The position numbers and the translations under genes were made by a program. This document shows, piece after piece, positions 34,251 through 43,673 of a stretch of DNA of 60,013 bases. The DNA is taken from contig NZ_JAKQZG010000018.1 of the NCBI RefSeq assembly GCF_024359545.1, positions 1-60,013 on the forward strand, given 5' to 3'. Numbering within the stretch: the stretch's first letter is position 1; the number at the start of each line of letters is the position of its first letter. The notes below the pieces were generated by a model. The model saw only the letters and a list, made by a program, of their open reading frames with translations, searched no databases and was not told where the DNA came from. The stretch is from Jiella marina. Its GTDB lineage: Bacteria; Pseudomonadota; Alphaproteobacteria; Rhizobiales; Rhizobiaceae.

Positions 34251-36176
34251 TCAGAACTCGGCCCATTCCTCTTCTGAACGGACCTGTTTCTCGACACGTG
34301 CAGCAGCTCCCGTTCCGGATGTCTTCAACTGCACCACGGTGGAACGGCCTGCACTCCGCGCTTTGCGGCCAGAGACCTGGCCGGCCTGACGCGGGCGTGA
34401 CGAAGCGGTGGCTGTCTTGAACTGTGCCATCAGATCAGAAAGCTGATCGGTCTCCTTGGACAGCGTCTGGCTGGCAGCCGTCGCCTGTTCCACCATGGCT
34501 GCGTTCTGCTGCGTAACCTTGTCCATCTGGTCGGCAGCGCCTGCCACCTCGCGGAGGCTGACGGCCTGCTCGCTGGCGCTGGCGGCGATGCTCGCGATGA
34601 TCTCGGCCGTGTGGCTGACCTGCGCTACGATCTCGTTCAGCGACTTTCCCGACGCGGTCACGAGTTCGACGCCGCTTTCGACTTCCTCGCGTGAAGTGGT
34701 GATCAGGCCCTTGATCTCTTTGGCAGCCTCTGCGGAACGCTGGGCGAGGCCGCGAACCTCCTGTGCGACAACGGCAAAGCCCTTCCCAGCCTCGCCGGCA
34801 CGCGCCGCTTCCACGCCTGCATTAAGGGCGAGGAGATTGGTCTGGAACGCGATCTCGTCGATCACAGAGATGATCTGGTTGATCTCTTCGGAGGATTTCT
34901 CGATCCGATTCATCGCCGTGACTGCACGGCCGACGATCTCTCCGCCCTTCTCGGCATTGCTGCGGGCGGTCGTTGCTGAAGTCTGGGCGCGGCTGGCACC
35001 CTCCGCCGTTTCGTTGACGGCCTGCGTGATCTCGCCTAGCGCTGCGACTGTCTCCTCGATGGAAGCAGCCTGCTGCTCGGTGCGTTGGGCGAGGTCGTTG
35101 GAGGCGGTGTTGATTTCGGCAAGGCCGACACGAATCTGGCTGGTGGCGTGCACTACTTGGCCGATTGCACCTTCGAGCTTCTCGACGCTGTCATTGAACT
35201 TGGCCCGGATCGGCTCGAATTCCGCGGCGACCGGGTCCGACATGCGGACGGTCAGGTCGCCATTGGATAGCCGGTCGAACCCGACTTCGACGACCCCCAC
35301 GAACGCACGTAAATCCTCGGCCTTGGCATTGTCCAGAGCCGCCTGGCGCTTCTTGGCCTCCTCTTGGCCGATACGGGAGCGCTCCGCCTCGCTCTTGAGG
35401 CGCTCCTGTTCGATCGCAGCCTGTTTGAAGGTCAGCACCGCGCTGGCCATCTGACCAACTTCGTCCTTGCGGTCGGTTGCTGGAACATCGACGCTCTTGT
35501 CGCCACCGGCAAGGCGGCGCATTGCCTCGGTCATGGCGACGACCGGCCGTGCGATCGAACGTGACAAAAGGAAGCCCATCAGCCCGGCGATGAACATGGC
35601 GAGAACGGCACCCGCCATCAGGGTCGTTTTGGCAGAAGCGTCAGCGGCAACTCGACCCTGAATTCGAGCCGCGACGATCGATTCCTGAGTTGCTCGAATC
35701 TCCTCAATGAGTTGTCGACCTTCGGTCAGCTTGAGCTTGCCGGTAAGAGCGAAAGCCATTTCGCGCGTCCGCGGATTCTGAGCGAGTTGAATCTGACGTT
35801 CGGCCGAATTCCTTTGCCAGTTTGCGACTGAGGCCTTCAGTGCGTCTATGCGAGCGACTTGCTCACTCGAAACTGTATGAGATTTGAAGTATTCGGCAGT
35901 CTCATTGAATGCCGTCTTCGCATGCTCATATGTCTGCAGGAAGATTTTGTCGTTACTGAGTAGGAAGCCGCGGACTGCATTCTGCTGCTCAAGCATGGTC
36001 TGAAGCAGTTGTTCAGCCCGGACGTTGAGATCAAAGCTCTTCTGGTTCGCGCTGGCGTCCTCATTAATCGTCTCAAGCGCGCGATATACGACCAGGTCAG
36101 CCGCTGCAGTTGCCACGATCACAGCAACAAAGGCGAGGATCAGTTTCTTGGGGGTTTTTAGATTGTCGATGAACAC
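34251..36176 (-). CDS. Methyl-accepting chemotaxis protein with CHASE3-like sensor
   Basis: This is a 641-residue inner-membrane receptor. TM1 is at about 12-34; a helical periplasmic domain of CHASE3 type spans about 35-185; TM2 is at about 187-212, followed by HAMP and then a long methyl-accepting coiled coil with the signalling tip [34 protein letters not shown]. The last residues EEWAEF match the W-x-x-F tail that recruits CheR/CheB in other receptors. It is carried on the mobile element with no chemotaxis operon nearby, so it would plug into the host's pathway. Confidence 0.93.
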   Translation of the reverse strand: MFIDNLKTPKKLILAFVAVIVATAAADLVVYRALETINEDASANQKSFDLNVRAEQLLQTMLEQQNAVRGFLLSNDKIFLQTYEHAKTAFNETAEYFKSHTVSSEQVARIDALKASVANWQRNSAERQIQLAQNPRTREMAFALTGKLKLTEGRQLIEEIRATQESIVAARIQGRVAADASAKTTLMAGAVLAMFIAGLMGFLLSRSIARPVVAMTEAMRRLAGGDKSVDVPATDRKDEVGQMASAVLTFKQAAIEQERLKSEAERSRIGQEEAKKRQAALDNAKAEDLRAFVGVVEVGFDRLSNGDLTVRMSDPVAAEFEPIRAKFNDSVEKLEGAIGQVVHATSQIRVGLAEINTASNDLAQRTEQQAASIEETVAALGEITQAVNETAEGASRAQTSATTARSNAEKGGEIVGRAVTAMNRIEKSSEEINQIISVIDEIAFQTNLLALNAGVEAARAGEAGKGFAVVAQEVRGLAQRSAEAAKEIKGLITTSREEVESGVELVTASGKSLNEIVAQVSHTAEIIASIAASASEQAVSLREVAGAADQMDKVTQQNAAMVEQATAASQTLSKETDQLSDLMAQFKTATASSRPRQAGQVSGRKARSAGRSTVVQLKTSGTGAAARVEKQVRSEEEWAEF

Positions 36177-36417
36177 GTCGGAAGCCTTAGCAATTCGTTA
36201 CCACTCTCGGTAGCGTGAAACGTATGGAGCACAGAATTTAATATTTACGAAACAGCGAACGGGCGCTCATCTCTCTGGGCGCACTGCAGAACTCCTTAGC
36301 TTAGGGGCGAATACGGACACCGTCATTTGGAACAGCTCCTTCCGCTCACTCTCGACCCGAGCCAGTCGCCAAACGAACGTTGCTGCATGCCAACTTCCCG
36401 AACTAGGCATTAAGAAC
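36177..36417. other. Gap upstream of the chemoreceptor gene
   Basis: No supported gene. The AT-rich stretch near 36235-36255 is the likely promoter area of the leftward receptor gene. Confidence 0.35.
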
Positions 36418-36636
36418 CGGCGATGCGTGCCGGATCTGCCCGTTCATCTCGCTGCAGCGTTCTTTCGCTGTCGGTGTGGGAGCACGCGGATCCGGTCGCG
36501 GTCGATCAAGCCATCCGATCCACAGCGAGCGCGGCCGGGACAGGCTCGCGCCTGGTCGGAACGATCGCAATGCAGAATGCCGGGCTCGCTCGGGGTGCGG
36601 CCAGTCGCCGGCCACGCCCCGGAATCGCTCAAGTGA
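36418..36636 (+). pseudogene. Truncated paralogue of the 38726 Cys-rich protein
   Basis: The frame reads RRCVPDLPVHLAAAFFRCRC and then GSTRIRSRSI, DPQRARPGQARAW. It lines up with residues from about 45 on of the protein at 38726-39004 (RRCRPDLPIHLAAAFFRCRC, GSKQIRSRAV, DPGRARPHWAKAW). The N-terminal 45 residues of that protein are missing here and no good start exists. A duplicated and decayed copy is most likely. Confidence 0.6.
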
Positions 36637-36964
36637 AGGTATGCAGCGCGAGCTTCAGGCTGCCGTCGTCTCGCTTCTCAAATACATGGGTGGCGATGCC
36701 GCCGATATCCGGACCATCGCCACCCTTCGCGCTCCACTTCTCCCCTGCCGGCTATGAGCCGGATTATTCCGGACACGCTCCAAGATCGCCGAAACCGCTC
36801 TGATGCTTCCACAGCTCACAACTGCAAGGTTTCGCTTGAGCGAGGAGCCGATCAACCAGCGATGAACGCTCCATGAATATTACGCTCAGTCAACTTTCAA
36901 ATGGGCCTTGCAATAAAGCCTGCGCAGCCGAGCGATCGGCCTGCGAAACAGAAGGAAGGAAATC
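36637..36964. other. Gene-free stretch before the small exported genes
   Basis: No supported gene. An AAGGAAGG ribosome-binding site ends the stretch just before 36965. Confidence 0.4.
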
Positions 36965-37237
36965 ATGAGCAAGACATTGAAGGCGGCAGTGATCGCGATC
37001 GCTGCAGCCCCGCTGCTGCTCACCTCTATCGCTAACGAGGTTGCAGCAGCCCCCAAGAAGAGCGGGACCATCAAGTCCGGATCCTACGAGACGGTCTGCG
37101 ACAAGAAGCCGAAGAGCTGCGGCTCGGAAGTCGAGCTGCCCCCGCGCAAGCCCAAGGCAGCCAAGCCGGCCAAGAAGGTCAGTCGGAAGCCTGGTGGTAA
37201 TGGCTACACGCCGATCCCCGGAAAGGTGAAGCGTTGA
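36965..37237 (+). CDS. Small exported basic protein 1
   Basis: This is a 90-residue protein with a Sec signal peptide (MSKTLKAAVIAIAAAPLLLTS, probable cleavage near AAA at about 27-29). The mature part has two Cys (ETVCDKKPKSCGSE) and a Lys/Pro-rich tail. The strong ribosome-binding site AAGGAAGG is 5-6 bp from ATG. It is the first of three tandem small exported genes. Function unknown; a periplasmic disulfide-stabilised peptide is inferred. Confidence 0.75.
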   Translation: MSKTLKAAVIAIAAAPLLLTSIANEVAAAPKKSGTIKSGSYETVCDKKPKSCGSEVELPPRKPKAAKPAKKVSRKPGGNGYTPIPGKVKR

Positions 37238-37338
37238 GAAAGCCGCGAAGCGGCGCCGGATTCCCGATGGACCGACCGTCATTTGGTTCATGTGGAATCC
37301 GGCGCCGCTCTGACCACCCTCAATGAGGAACTGGAGCC

Positions 37339-37593
37339 ATGAGCATCAACATCAAAGCCCTCAGCGGCTTGGTGCTCGCCCTCGGTCTCTCAGCCATAAT
37401 GGTCACCTCGGCCAGCGCCGTTAAGCCACGCACCTGCCCGGACGGGACGGTGGTGGCGGACTCTGAGCGTTGCCCGAAAACCAAGAAGCCTGGCCCCAAG
37501 GCCAAGCTTCCCGGTCCCAAGCCATTGGTTGAGCGTCCGTCTGGGCGACATCGCCATCTCGCCCCCACCAAAGGGCAGGTCATCGGCCGATAG
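37339..37593 (+). CDS. Small exported basic protein 2
   Basis: This is an 84-residue protein. Its signal peptide (LSGLVLALGLSAIMVTSASA) is followed by CPDGTVVADSERC, a short two-Cys loop, and a Lys/Pro/Arg-rich tail. It resembles the gene before it in plan rather than in residue-by-residue identity. The TCPDGTVV...C pattern is seen in small exported proteins of related bacteria; no function is known to me. Confidence 0.75.
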   Translation: MSINIKALSGLVLALGLSAIMVTSASAVKPRTCPDGTVVADSERCPKTKKPGPKAKLPGPKPLVERPSGRHRHLAPTKGQVIGR

Positions 37594-37704
37594 GCGCCTG
37601 CGCTTCGACGATGATCGCTGCGGCGAAGGAATCCCGAAACGAAGAAGATCTCCCTCAACGCGTCCGCAAACACGGTCCGTATGAGTGAACCAAGGAAAAC
37701 AGTC

Positions 37705-38034
37705 ATGTCTATTAACCTGAGCGCCTGCGGGGCGAGAGTCCGCCCCGCTCTCCTCCTGGCTATGGTCGCCTGTTTCTCACTGTCGGCGGCAGAGCAAGGC
37801 CTCGCCAAAAAAGCGAGTAACACGGGTACGACCAAGATCACCGTCAGCAACCTGAAAAAGAAGGGCTACAAGTGCGAGGTCGTGTCTTTGGGGCTCACCG
37901 AATGCGCCAAGACAGGCTCGAAGACCTATTGGTGCAGCACAAAGACCACGTGCACAGAAAAACCCCGAGTGCATCGCCCGGTTCGCGACCGCGCCGGCCC
38001 CGCCCCAATAGCTGGCCCCGTCGCTCCTCGTTGA
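37705..38034 (+). CDS. Small exported basic protein 3
   Basis: This is a 109-residue protein from ATG 37705 with an AAGGA site; an in-frame GTG/ATG further upstream is less likely. It has a signal peptide (about 1-33), then a four- to six-Cys mature part (YKCEVVSLGLTEC, TYWCSTKTTC) and a Pro/Arg-rich tail. The N-terminus MSINLSACG echoes the MSINIKALSG of gene 2, hinting at duplication. It lies just upstream of the acetyltransferase gene. Confidence 0.72.
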   Translation: MSINLSACGARVRPALLLAMVACFSLSAAEQGLAKKASNTGTTKITVSNLKKKGYKCEVVSLGLTECAKTGSKTYWCSTKTTCTEKPRVHRPVRDRAGPAPIAGPVAPR

Positions 38035-38102
38035 GCCGCAATCCATCCCTCGATGTCACTGCCATGGCGCTAAAATGCGCCATGGCAGTAGGAGAACGTG
38101 CC

Positions 38103-38648
38103 ATGTTGCCGGAAATCACCACGCCGCGTCTCACGCTTCGTGAAACCTGTCTGGAAGACGCACCCGGGATTCAGGCTTACCAGGCCGAGCCCGATCAATG
38201 GCGCAATCAGGCCGTCGAGCCTGAGGAACTGGCGGACGCTGAATTGCGGATCCAGCGCTATTTCGAACACAAGGGTCCCGACGATGCACGTCGTCTCTTC
38301 GTGTTCACCGCGCGCGAGAGGGCTTCCAACAACCGTGTTGTGGGTCAGGCCAGCATCTCTCGCTCGCATCCGGCCATCGGGCATCTAGGCTTCGGAGTGG
38401 GCGCCACATTTGCAGGCGCCGGCTTCGCAACCGAGATGGCGCAAGCCATGCTCCGCTTCGGCTTTGAGGATGTTGGCCTTCACCGCCTGGTCGCCAATGT
38501 CGCTGTCGAGAATCTCGCCTGCATCCGCGTGGTGGAAAAGATCGACATGGTCCGCGAAGGCGTCGAACGGGAAGCCATTTGGGCACAAGACCGCTGGTGG
38601 ACCGAAGCGATGTATTCGATGCTTGAGGGCGAGTACGAGCGACTCTAG
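38103..38648 (+). CDS. GNAT acetyltransferase (RimJ/RimL-like)
   Basis: This is a 181-residue protein from ATG 38103 behind GGAGAA. It starts ITTPRLTLRETCLEDAPGI, typical of RimJ-type GNATs, and has the acetyl-CoA region GHLGFGVGATFAGAGFATEM followed by GLHRLVANVAVENLACIRVVEK. Such enzymes acetylate protein N-termini, amino acids or antibiotics; the substrate here is unknown. Confidence 0.85.
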   Translation: MLPEITTPRLTLRETCLEDAPGIQAYQAEPDQWRNQAVEPEELADAELRIQRYFEHKGPDDARRLFVFTARERASNNRVVGQASISRSHPAIGHLGFGVGATFAGAGFATEMAQAMLRFGFEDVGLHRLVANVAVENLACIRVVEKIDMVREGVEREAIWAQDRWWTEAMYSMLEGEYERL

Positions 38649-38725
38649 GTAGCTGGCTACGCTTCTTCTCAAGCGTCGCCAGCCGCGAGACAAACGGGGG
38701 CAGCAGCCTTCCCGAATCGCAGAAC

Positions 38726-39004
38726 GTGAACAAAATTGGAACATCGGAGGTGCCGGTGTTCCAGACAATCGACGATTTGCGGCGAAACAAATGGTGGCTG
38801 GAACTGCGCTGTGTTGATTGCGAGCGATGCGTTCAGGTGCCCCATGCGATGCTGCCTCGGCGCTGCCGCCCCGACCTCCCCATCCATCTCGCCGCAGCGT
38901 TTTTCCGCTGTCGATGCGGCAGCAAGCAGATCCGCTCGCGGGCCGTCGATCTCGCCGATCCGGGACGCGCGCGGCCGCACTGGGCTAAGGCTTGGTGGGA
39001 GTGA
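38726..39004 (+). CDS. Small Cys-rich (zinc-ribbon-like) protein
   Basis: This is a 92-residue protein from GTG 38726. Cys pairs CVDCERC and, later, RRC with FRCRC suggest a zinc ribbon; the middle reads PDLPIHLAAAFFRCRCGSKQIRSR. A truncated second copy is present at 36418-36636, which supports that the sequence codes for protein. Function unknown. Confidence 0.55.
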   Translation: MNKIGTSEVPVFQTIDDLRRNKWWLELRCVDCERCVQVPHAMLPRRCRPDLPIHLAAAFFRCRCGSKQIRSRAVDLADPGRARPHWAKAWWE

Positions 39005-39071
39005 GACCTGCGATCTACGCCAGGCAACCACCGAGCACCGGTGACCGTTCAGGGTGGTCGGCTTGTCGAGG

Positions 39072-39266
39072 ATGGCCAATCGAATGAAACCGGAAGAACG
39101 CTATCCCAGTCGCCGGAAGGACCGGCAGACCCGCGCCTATGTGTTGATGGCCGTCGCTGCCGCCGCAGTCGCAGGCCTCATTGTTTTCGTCTTCAGCGGG
39201 GACGATCCATCCGGTGGCATCGAGCCGCGACAACAGGGCACGCCGGGCGACACAAGCGCCGGATAG
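39072..39266 (+). CDS. Small single-pass membrane protein
   Basis: This is a 64-residue protein from ATG 39072 (ATG 39084 also possible). A basic N-terminus (PEERYPSRRKDRQTRAY) precedes one transmembrane helix (VLMAVAAAAVAGLIVFVF) and an acidic, Gly/Pro-rich tail. The positive-inside rule puts the tail in the periplasm. Not recognised. Confidence 0.55.
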   Translation: MANRMKPEERYPSRRKDRQTRAYVLMAVAAAAVAGLIVFVFSGDDPSGGIEPRQQGTPGDTSAG

Positions 39267-39542
39267 GCGATCATCTTCTCGACCTCATCTTTGGGCTTCG
39301 ATCGGCGTTTTCGGCGCGGCGAGTTCGTTGAGGGCGGTCGGGCTTAAATCGAACACGATGTTCGGCGAGGTGGCGAGTTCTTTTCATGAAAGCGGCGACG
39401 TCCGCACGTCCGAACAAAGCAACTGCCGCCGCTTGGGATTCTGTAGCGGTGACTGTCTTCGGGAGGCCGGAGCGCTGGCATAGTCCCGAACAGCCATCCG
39501 CTGTTGGGCGCATGAAGCCGCGCCTCAGCGACGACGACGAGC

Positions 39543-41831
39543 TTAGCGCGATCTTTGATGCAGGAAGGCGATATTATCGGCGTGAGACGTCGACACGGCT
39601 GCATCTATTGCGGCAGCAAGATCCTCTAGTGAGAAGGGCTTTGAGAGACGTGGAAGATTTCGGTTCGTGCCTGGCGGCAACTCCGCGTAACCGGTGACGA
39701 GCAGAACCGGCAGTTTAGGTTGCTCCTCTCGGATCGCGGCGATGAGCTGAAGGCCGGTCATGGCAGGCATTGCCTGATCGGTGATGACGAGATCTACGGC
39801 GGTATGTTGGATTATCTCCAATGCATTCGTGCCAGAGTGGGCTTCGATGACCCTATGGCCGAGATCTTCCAGCATGGCGACCGTGCCCATCAAAACGATT
39901 GGGTCGTCGTCCACCGCAAGGATCGTCAAAGTCTGTATTGGCGCCGGTCGCGTCTCTTCCGCTGAGACGGGGGGAGCGTCCTCGGCTACGGCGATATCCT
40001 TGGCAACAGGAAGCCATATCTCGGCCGTCGTTCCGACGCCCACTGCGCTCGAAAGCACGAATTGACCCCCAGACTGCCCAGCGAAGCCATGAACCATCGA
40101 GAGGCCAAGGCCTGTGCCCTTGCCGACGTCTTTGGTGGTAAAGAAGGGCTGGGTGGCAGACGCAAGAGTCGCAGAATCCATGCCGCATCCCGTATCGGTG
40201 ACAGTAAGGCGAACATACTCACCAGCGGAAAGGGTTTCATCCGCGGCAACTCTGCTGACACCTTTGGTCGAGATCGTGATCGTTCCACCGTCCGGCATGG
40301 CGTCGCGCGCATTGACCGCGAGGTTGACCAGGGCCAATTCAAGCTGGTTGGCATCAGCATTGACCGACGGAAGACCGATCGGGAAGTTAGTCTCGATCTG
40401 CACGCTGGGCCCGATTGACCGCTGCAAGAGGTCGGCCATGCCGTGAACAAGTTCTGGCAGGTTCACGGCGGAGGGACGCAGATCCTGCCGCCGAGAGAAC
40501 GAGAGCATGCGCTGAGTAAGTGAAGCCCCACGTTCCGCGCCGAGTATGGCTGTATCGATCAGCTGGCGGAGCTTCGGATCCTCAGGGAGGCGCTTCCTGA
40601 GAATTTCGAGGTTGGCCAGCACAGCGGCCAAGAGGTTGTTGAAGTCATGAGCCACGCCGCCGGTCAGATGGCCCAGCGCTTCCAGCTTCTGAGACTGACG
40701 AAGCTGTTCTTCAGCCTGCCGCCGAGCAGTGATATCGACTAGTCCGCATAGAGCTTGGACGAAGCGTCCGTCGGCGTCGCGCTCGACATGCGCGGATAAC
40801 AAACAATCCAGCTGCCGTCCGTCCTTCGTGACGAATTGATATTCGGCGCCACGTACCTGCTGAGAGGCCAACAATGCAGGCCAGTCGACCTCCACACGGC
40901 GGCGTGCGGAGGCTTCTGTCATGAAATCGGTGAGTGGACGCCCGACAACTTCGGCGAACTCATAGCCGAGCACCTCAAGCCACACGTCGCTGACATGTTC
41001 GATGCAGCCGCTCTCATTAAGAGCATGCAGCGGAAGAGGGGTCCGCCGATAGAGAGTGACGAAGCGTTCTTGGCTTCTCTGTGTTGCAGCTGCTTCGCGT
41101 GCGCTCGCGAGGGCGAAGCGCTGATCGATGATCGAGGCGAGCAGAGCTAGGAACAGGATCAGGAAAGTCAGCGCGGCAACGGCGGATGCAAGAGCCATAG
41201 GATCGAGCGCCGGGGCCATCGCCGTCTTGCCAGCATCGGAATGCATCGTCATGGTCGCAGCCGCCATGCCCGTATAGTGCATTCCAGAAATCGCGAGGCC
41301 CATGGCGCCGGATGCCGCAAGCTTTCGCGAGGAGACTGTGCCCGTAAAAGCTAGCCAGAGTGCAGCAATCGAAGCGCCAATGGCAATGGCCACCGACGCG
41401 CCTACCAAACGGAGATCGTAGTCGATCGAGGCTGGCATCTGCATGGCATGCATTCCGAGGTAATGCATCGTCGCGATACCGCACCCCATGATGAGGCCGC
41501 CGGCGATCAGAATCGGCCAACTCACCACCCGGTCGGAAAGCAGCGCGAATCCGATGCCCGTTACGAGAATGGGCAACGCGAGCGACATGGCCGTCAGAGT
41601 GACGTCGTAACCGACCTCCATCGGTGTTCTGTAGGCGAGCATGGCGACGAAGTGCATGGACCAGATACCGCCACCCAGCGCAGTCGCTGCGGTGACAATC
41701 CAACCAATGCGAACCCATCCCGCTGCAGTTCGCACGCGGCCCGCGAGATCGAGAGCGGTATAGGCGGCCACTGTTGCGATAGAGACGGAAAGAATGACCA
41801 GCGGCCAGCTGTAGGTGCCGTCAACGATCAT
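39543..41831 (-). CDS. MHYT-PAS hybrid sensor histidine kinase
   Basis: This is a 762-residue protein from ATG 41831 (an ATG at 41933 adds residues unlike the family). An MHYT membrane sensor (MHFVAM, MHYLGM and MHYTGM) covers about 1-220. PAS (about 250-370), the kinase core with VAHDFNNLLAAV (phospho-His) and NLAVNARDAMP, and a C-terminal receiver domain with phospho-acceptor Asp in LVITDQAMP follow. It is the second MHYT protein in this element; both may sense the same diffusible gas. No partner output regulator is adjacent. Confidence 0.92.
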   Translation of the reverse strand: MIVDGTYSWPLVILSVSIATVAAYTALDLAGRVRTAAGWVRIGWIVTAATALGGGIWSMHFVAMLAYRTPMEVGYDVTLTAMSLALPILVTGIGFALLSDRVVSWPILIAGGLIMGCGIATMHYLGMHAMQMPASIDYDLRLVGASVAIAIGASIAALWLAFTGTVSSRKLAASGAMGLAISGMHYTGMAAATMTMHSDAGKTAMAPALDPMALASAVAALTFLILFLALLASIIDQRFALASAREAAATQRSQERFVTLYRRTPLPLHALNESGCIEHVSDVWLEVLGYEFAEVVGRPLTDFMTEASARRRVEVDWPALLASQQVRGAEYQFVTKDGRQLDCLLSAHVERDADGRFVQALCGLVDITARRQAEEQLRQSQKLEALGHLTGGVAHDFNNLLAAVLANLEILRKRLPEDPKLRQLIDTAILGAERGASLTQRMLSFSRRQDLRPSAVNLPELVHGMADLLQRSIGPSVQIETNFPIGLPSVNADANQLELALVNLAVNARDAMPDGGTITISTKGVSRVAADETLSAGEYVRLTVTDTGCGMDSATLASATQPFFTTKDVGKGTGLGLSMVHGFAGQSGGQFVLSSAVGVGTTAEIWLPVAKDIAVAEDAPPVSAEETRPAPIQTLTILAVDDDPIVLMGTVAMLEDLGHRVIEAHSGTNALEIIQHTAVDLVITDQAMPAMTGLQLIAAIREEQPKLPVLLVTGYAELPPGTNRNLPRLSKPFSLEDLAAAIDAAVSTSHADNIAFLHQRSR

Positions 41832-42215
41832 AACTTTTCCATCCTTGACATCTCGCCGTAGGCTGTTCGCAGGTTTTGACTGAGGTGGCAGATCCACCAG
41901 AGCAGAAGCCAGATCTAGCCTTCCCAGTTCCACGGCAGCCTGAACAGCGTCCGAGCTCTTAAGGACCTGATCAAGAACTGATGCTGAAACGTCCAGGTGA
42001 AAACCGGATAGCGGATCAAAAGTTGTCGAAATGTCAGCACTTCGGCCAACCCAGCTTTATCGCCCGTGTCGCATCCCATGTCGCGTGGAGCTGCCGAGCT
42101 TGTCAAGAAACCCCTGTAAGTCAGGGGAAATCGCTGCAACATGACTGCAACATCGAGAGACGGTCAAGATAGCACCGCCGCCGTTCTATGCCACTGATTT
42201 TAATACGAAATTATG
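41832..42215. other. tRNA-proximal end of the element, no gene
   Basis: No supported gene. The stretch lies between the hybrid kinase start and the att/tRNA site and should include the kinase promoter and possibly integrase arm sites. Confidence 0.4.
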
Positions 42216-42292
42216 TGGTAGCGGAGGAGGGACTTGAACCCCCGACACGCGGATTATGATTCCGCTGCTCTAACCAACTGAGCTACTCCGCC
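42216..42292 (-). tRNA. tRNA-Met (CAT anticodon)
   Basis: It is a 77-nt gene with encoded CCA. The acceptor stem GGCGGAG pairs with CTCCGCT, the D arm is GCTC...GAGC, the anticodon stem GCGGA/TCCGC closes the loop ATCATAA with anticodon CAT, and the T arm contains GGTTCAAGTCC. The sequence is that of elongator tRNA-Met of alphaproteobacteria; initiator features are absent. Its 3' half is the integration site. Confidence 0.96.
42217..42262. other. Attachment site inside tRNA-Met
   Basis: This 46-bp direct-repeat copy forms the 3' half of the intact tRNA-Met gene. Its partner is at 13798-13843. The distance between copies (28,419 bp) gives the element length. Integration keeps the tRNA functional because the element brings its own 3' half. 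Confidence 0.9.
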
Positions 42293-42322
42293 GCCGGGCC
42301 GCTTTGGCGGCAACGTCGCGGG

Positions 42323-42352
42323 GGTATAGGAGCGGTTTGCGATCCCTGTCAA
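42323..42352 (-). promoter_or_regulatory. tRNA-Met promoter
   Basis: On the minus strand TTGACA (42347-42352) and TATACC (42323-42328) are separated by 18 bp and end about 30 bp before the tRNA. This is a good sigma-70-type promoter outside the element. Confidence 0.7.
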
Positions 42353-42426
42353 TGCCCTTTGCATGTGAGATCGAAACATTCGCCACGCGACTGTCGCGGC
42401 CCGCGCAGCCTGTCGATGTTGCAAAG

Positions 42427-42459
42427 CCCGCGGCGCTCCATAGTTCGGAGCGCCGCGGG
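42427..42459. terminator. Strong GC hairpin
   Basis: CCCGCGGCGCTCC-n7-GGAGCGCCGCGGG is a perfect 13-bp stem flanked by AAAG on the left and TCTT on the right. It may terminate transcription, though the T-runs are short. Confidence 0.5.
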
Positions 42460-42552
42460 TCTTGGCGGGCGGTACCGAGGCGCAGGGAGGGCGGGGGATC
42501 CACGCCTTGGGAACGCGCCCGCAGGCGGCCTGATCAATCCTTCAGTCCAGAG

Positions 42553-42734
42553 TGTTGGAGCGCCGTGCGTCCGCCAGGACGAACAAAAGGACGCTCCAAC
42601 TCTCTGAATCGACGCATCAGGCTTTCCGAAAATCGATGCCGATTTTCGGGCCGATGCTGTAGCCGTCCCTTTCGATTACTCCGGGACGGACGGCGCTTCA
42701 GGCGCGAGAGCGCATTGCCTCGCGCCTTGCCGCC
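42553..42734. repeat. Intergenic hairpins between tRNA and EF-hand gene
   Basis: There are two hairpin-forming units. One is a nested structure with outer arms GTTGGAGCG/CGCTCCAAC and inner arms CGTCC/GGACG (about 42551-42600). The other is CCGAAAATC-n6-GATTTTCGG (42626-42649). They look like dispersed intergenic repeats of rhizobia-type genomes. No gene was seen from 42293 to 42734 apart from these structures and the tRNA promoter. Confidence 0.45.
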
Positions 42735-43451
42735 TTATTGCTGCGCGGCGTCATCCCCGTCGATGTCGCCGGAATCGTCCGGCTGGGCCTGATCGGGCAT
42801 GAAGCGCATGCCGCGGCCGCCGCGCCGGTCGGAGCGGTCGAGCTTGCCGTCGCCATTGCGATCCATGCGCTCGACGAGACCGGAAAGCCGGCGATCGAAC
42901 TCGGCCTGGGTGACTTCACCGTCGCCATTCGCGTCGAGGTCCTGGAAGCGGTCGACCATGCGCTCGCGCATCCGCTCCAGCCAGAGCGTCTGGAACTCCT
43001 CGATGGAGAGCGTGCCATTGTTGTCGGCATCGAAGCGGGCGAGTTGCTGCTGCCTGGCCTGATCGATCTCGTCCTGGGTCAGGCTGCCGTCCTGGTTGAG
43101 ATCGAGCTCCTGCATGCGTTCGTGCATCATCGCGCGCGGTCCGCCGCCTCGGCCGCCCCAGCCGTGAGGTCCCATGCGGCCATGATGCATGCCGTGGCGG
43201 CCTTCGCCCCAGCGCTCGCCATGGCCCCGGCGTTCGCCATGATGGCCGCCGCGGTGGTGCCGGCCTTCGCCGCGTCCGCGCCAACCGTCATCGTCGTCAC
43301 CGCGCCAGTGGGCCTGCTGGACGGGGCGTTCGCGGGCACCGCCGTTCTGGGCCGCATCGTTCTGGGCATTGCCGCTCTGGGCGAAGCTCAGACCACTCCA
43401 GAGGGCGGCGGCAGTGATGGCGATGGTCGAGATGGTCAGGGTCTTTTTCAT
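42735..43451 (-). CDS. Exported EF-hand calcium-binding protein
   Basis: This is a 238-residue protein with a signal peptide (ISTIAITAAALWSGLSFAQ). A His/Gly/Arg-rich middle (about 45-105) is followed by four EF-hand loops: DLNQDGSLTQDE, DADNNGTLSIEE, DANGDGEVTQAE and DRNGDGKLDRSD. It probably binds calcium, and perhaps other metals through the His-rich part, in the periplasm. It is divergent from a two-component gene pair about 220 bp away, which may control it or sense a related signal. Confidence 0.9.
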   Translation of the reverse strand: MKKTLTISTIAITAAALWSGLSFAQSGNAQNDAAQNGGARERPVQQAHWRGDDDDGWRGRGEGRHHRGGHHGERRGHGERWGEGRHGMHHGRMGPHGWGGRGGGPRAMMHERMQELDLNQDGSLTQDEIDQARQQQLARFDADNNGTLSIEEFQTLWLERMRERMVDRFQDLDANGDGEVTQAEFDRRLSGLVERMDRNGDGKLDRSDRRGGRGMRFMPDQAQPDDSGDIDGDDAAQQ

Positions 43452-43673
43452 CGGATCCTCTCTTGATTTCCCGAGGGTTTTCCGCCGGGGATGAGCGAGA
43501 GATAGGGCCTTGCCGTCGCAGAAATGTCCCGGCCGACCCGCCGATCTGTCGCCGCCTGTCGCATCCGGCCGTCTTGCGACAATCGCTTACAATTTTCTGC
43601 TGCGGCCTTTGCCGGGATGCCTATTGTCGGGTCATAGGAAGCCGTCCGCAGCAAGCCGAACGAAACGATCCCC

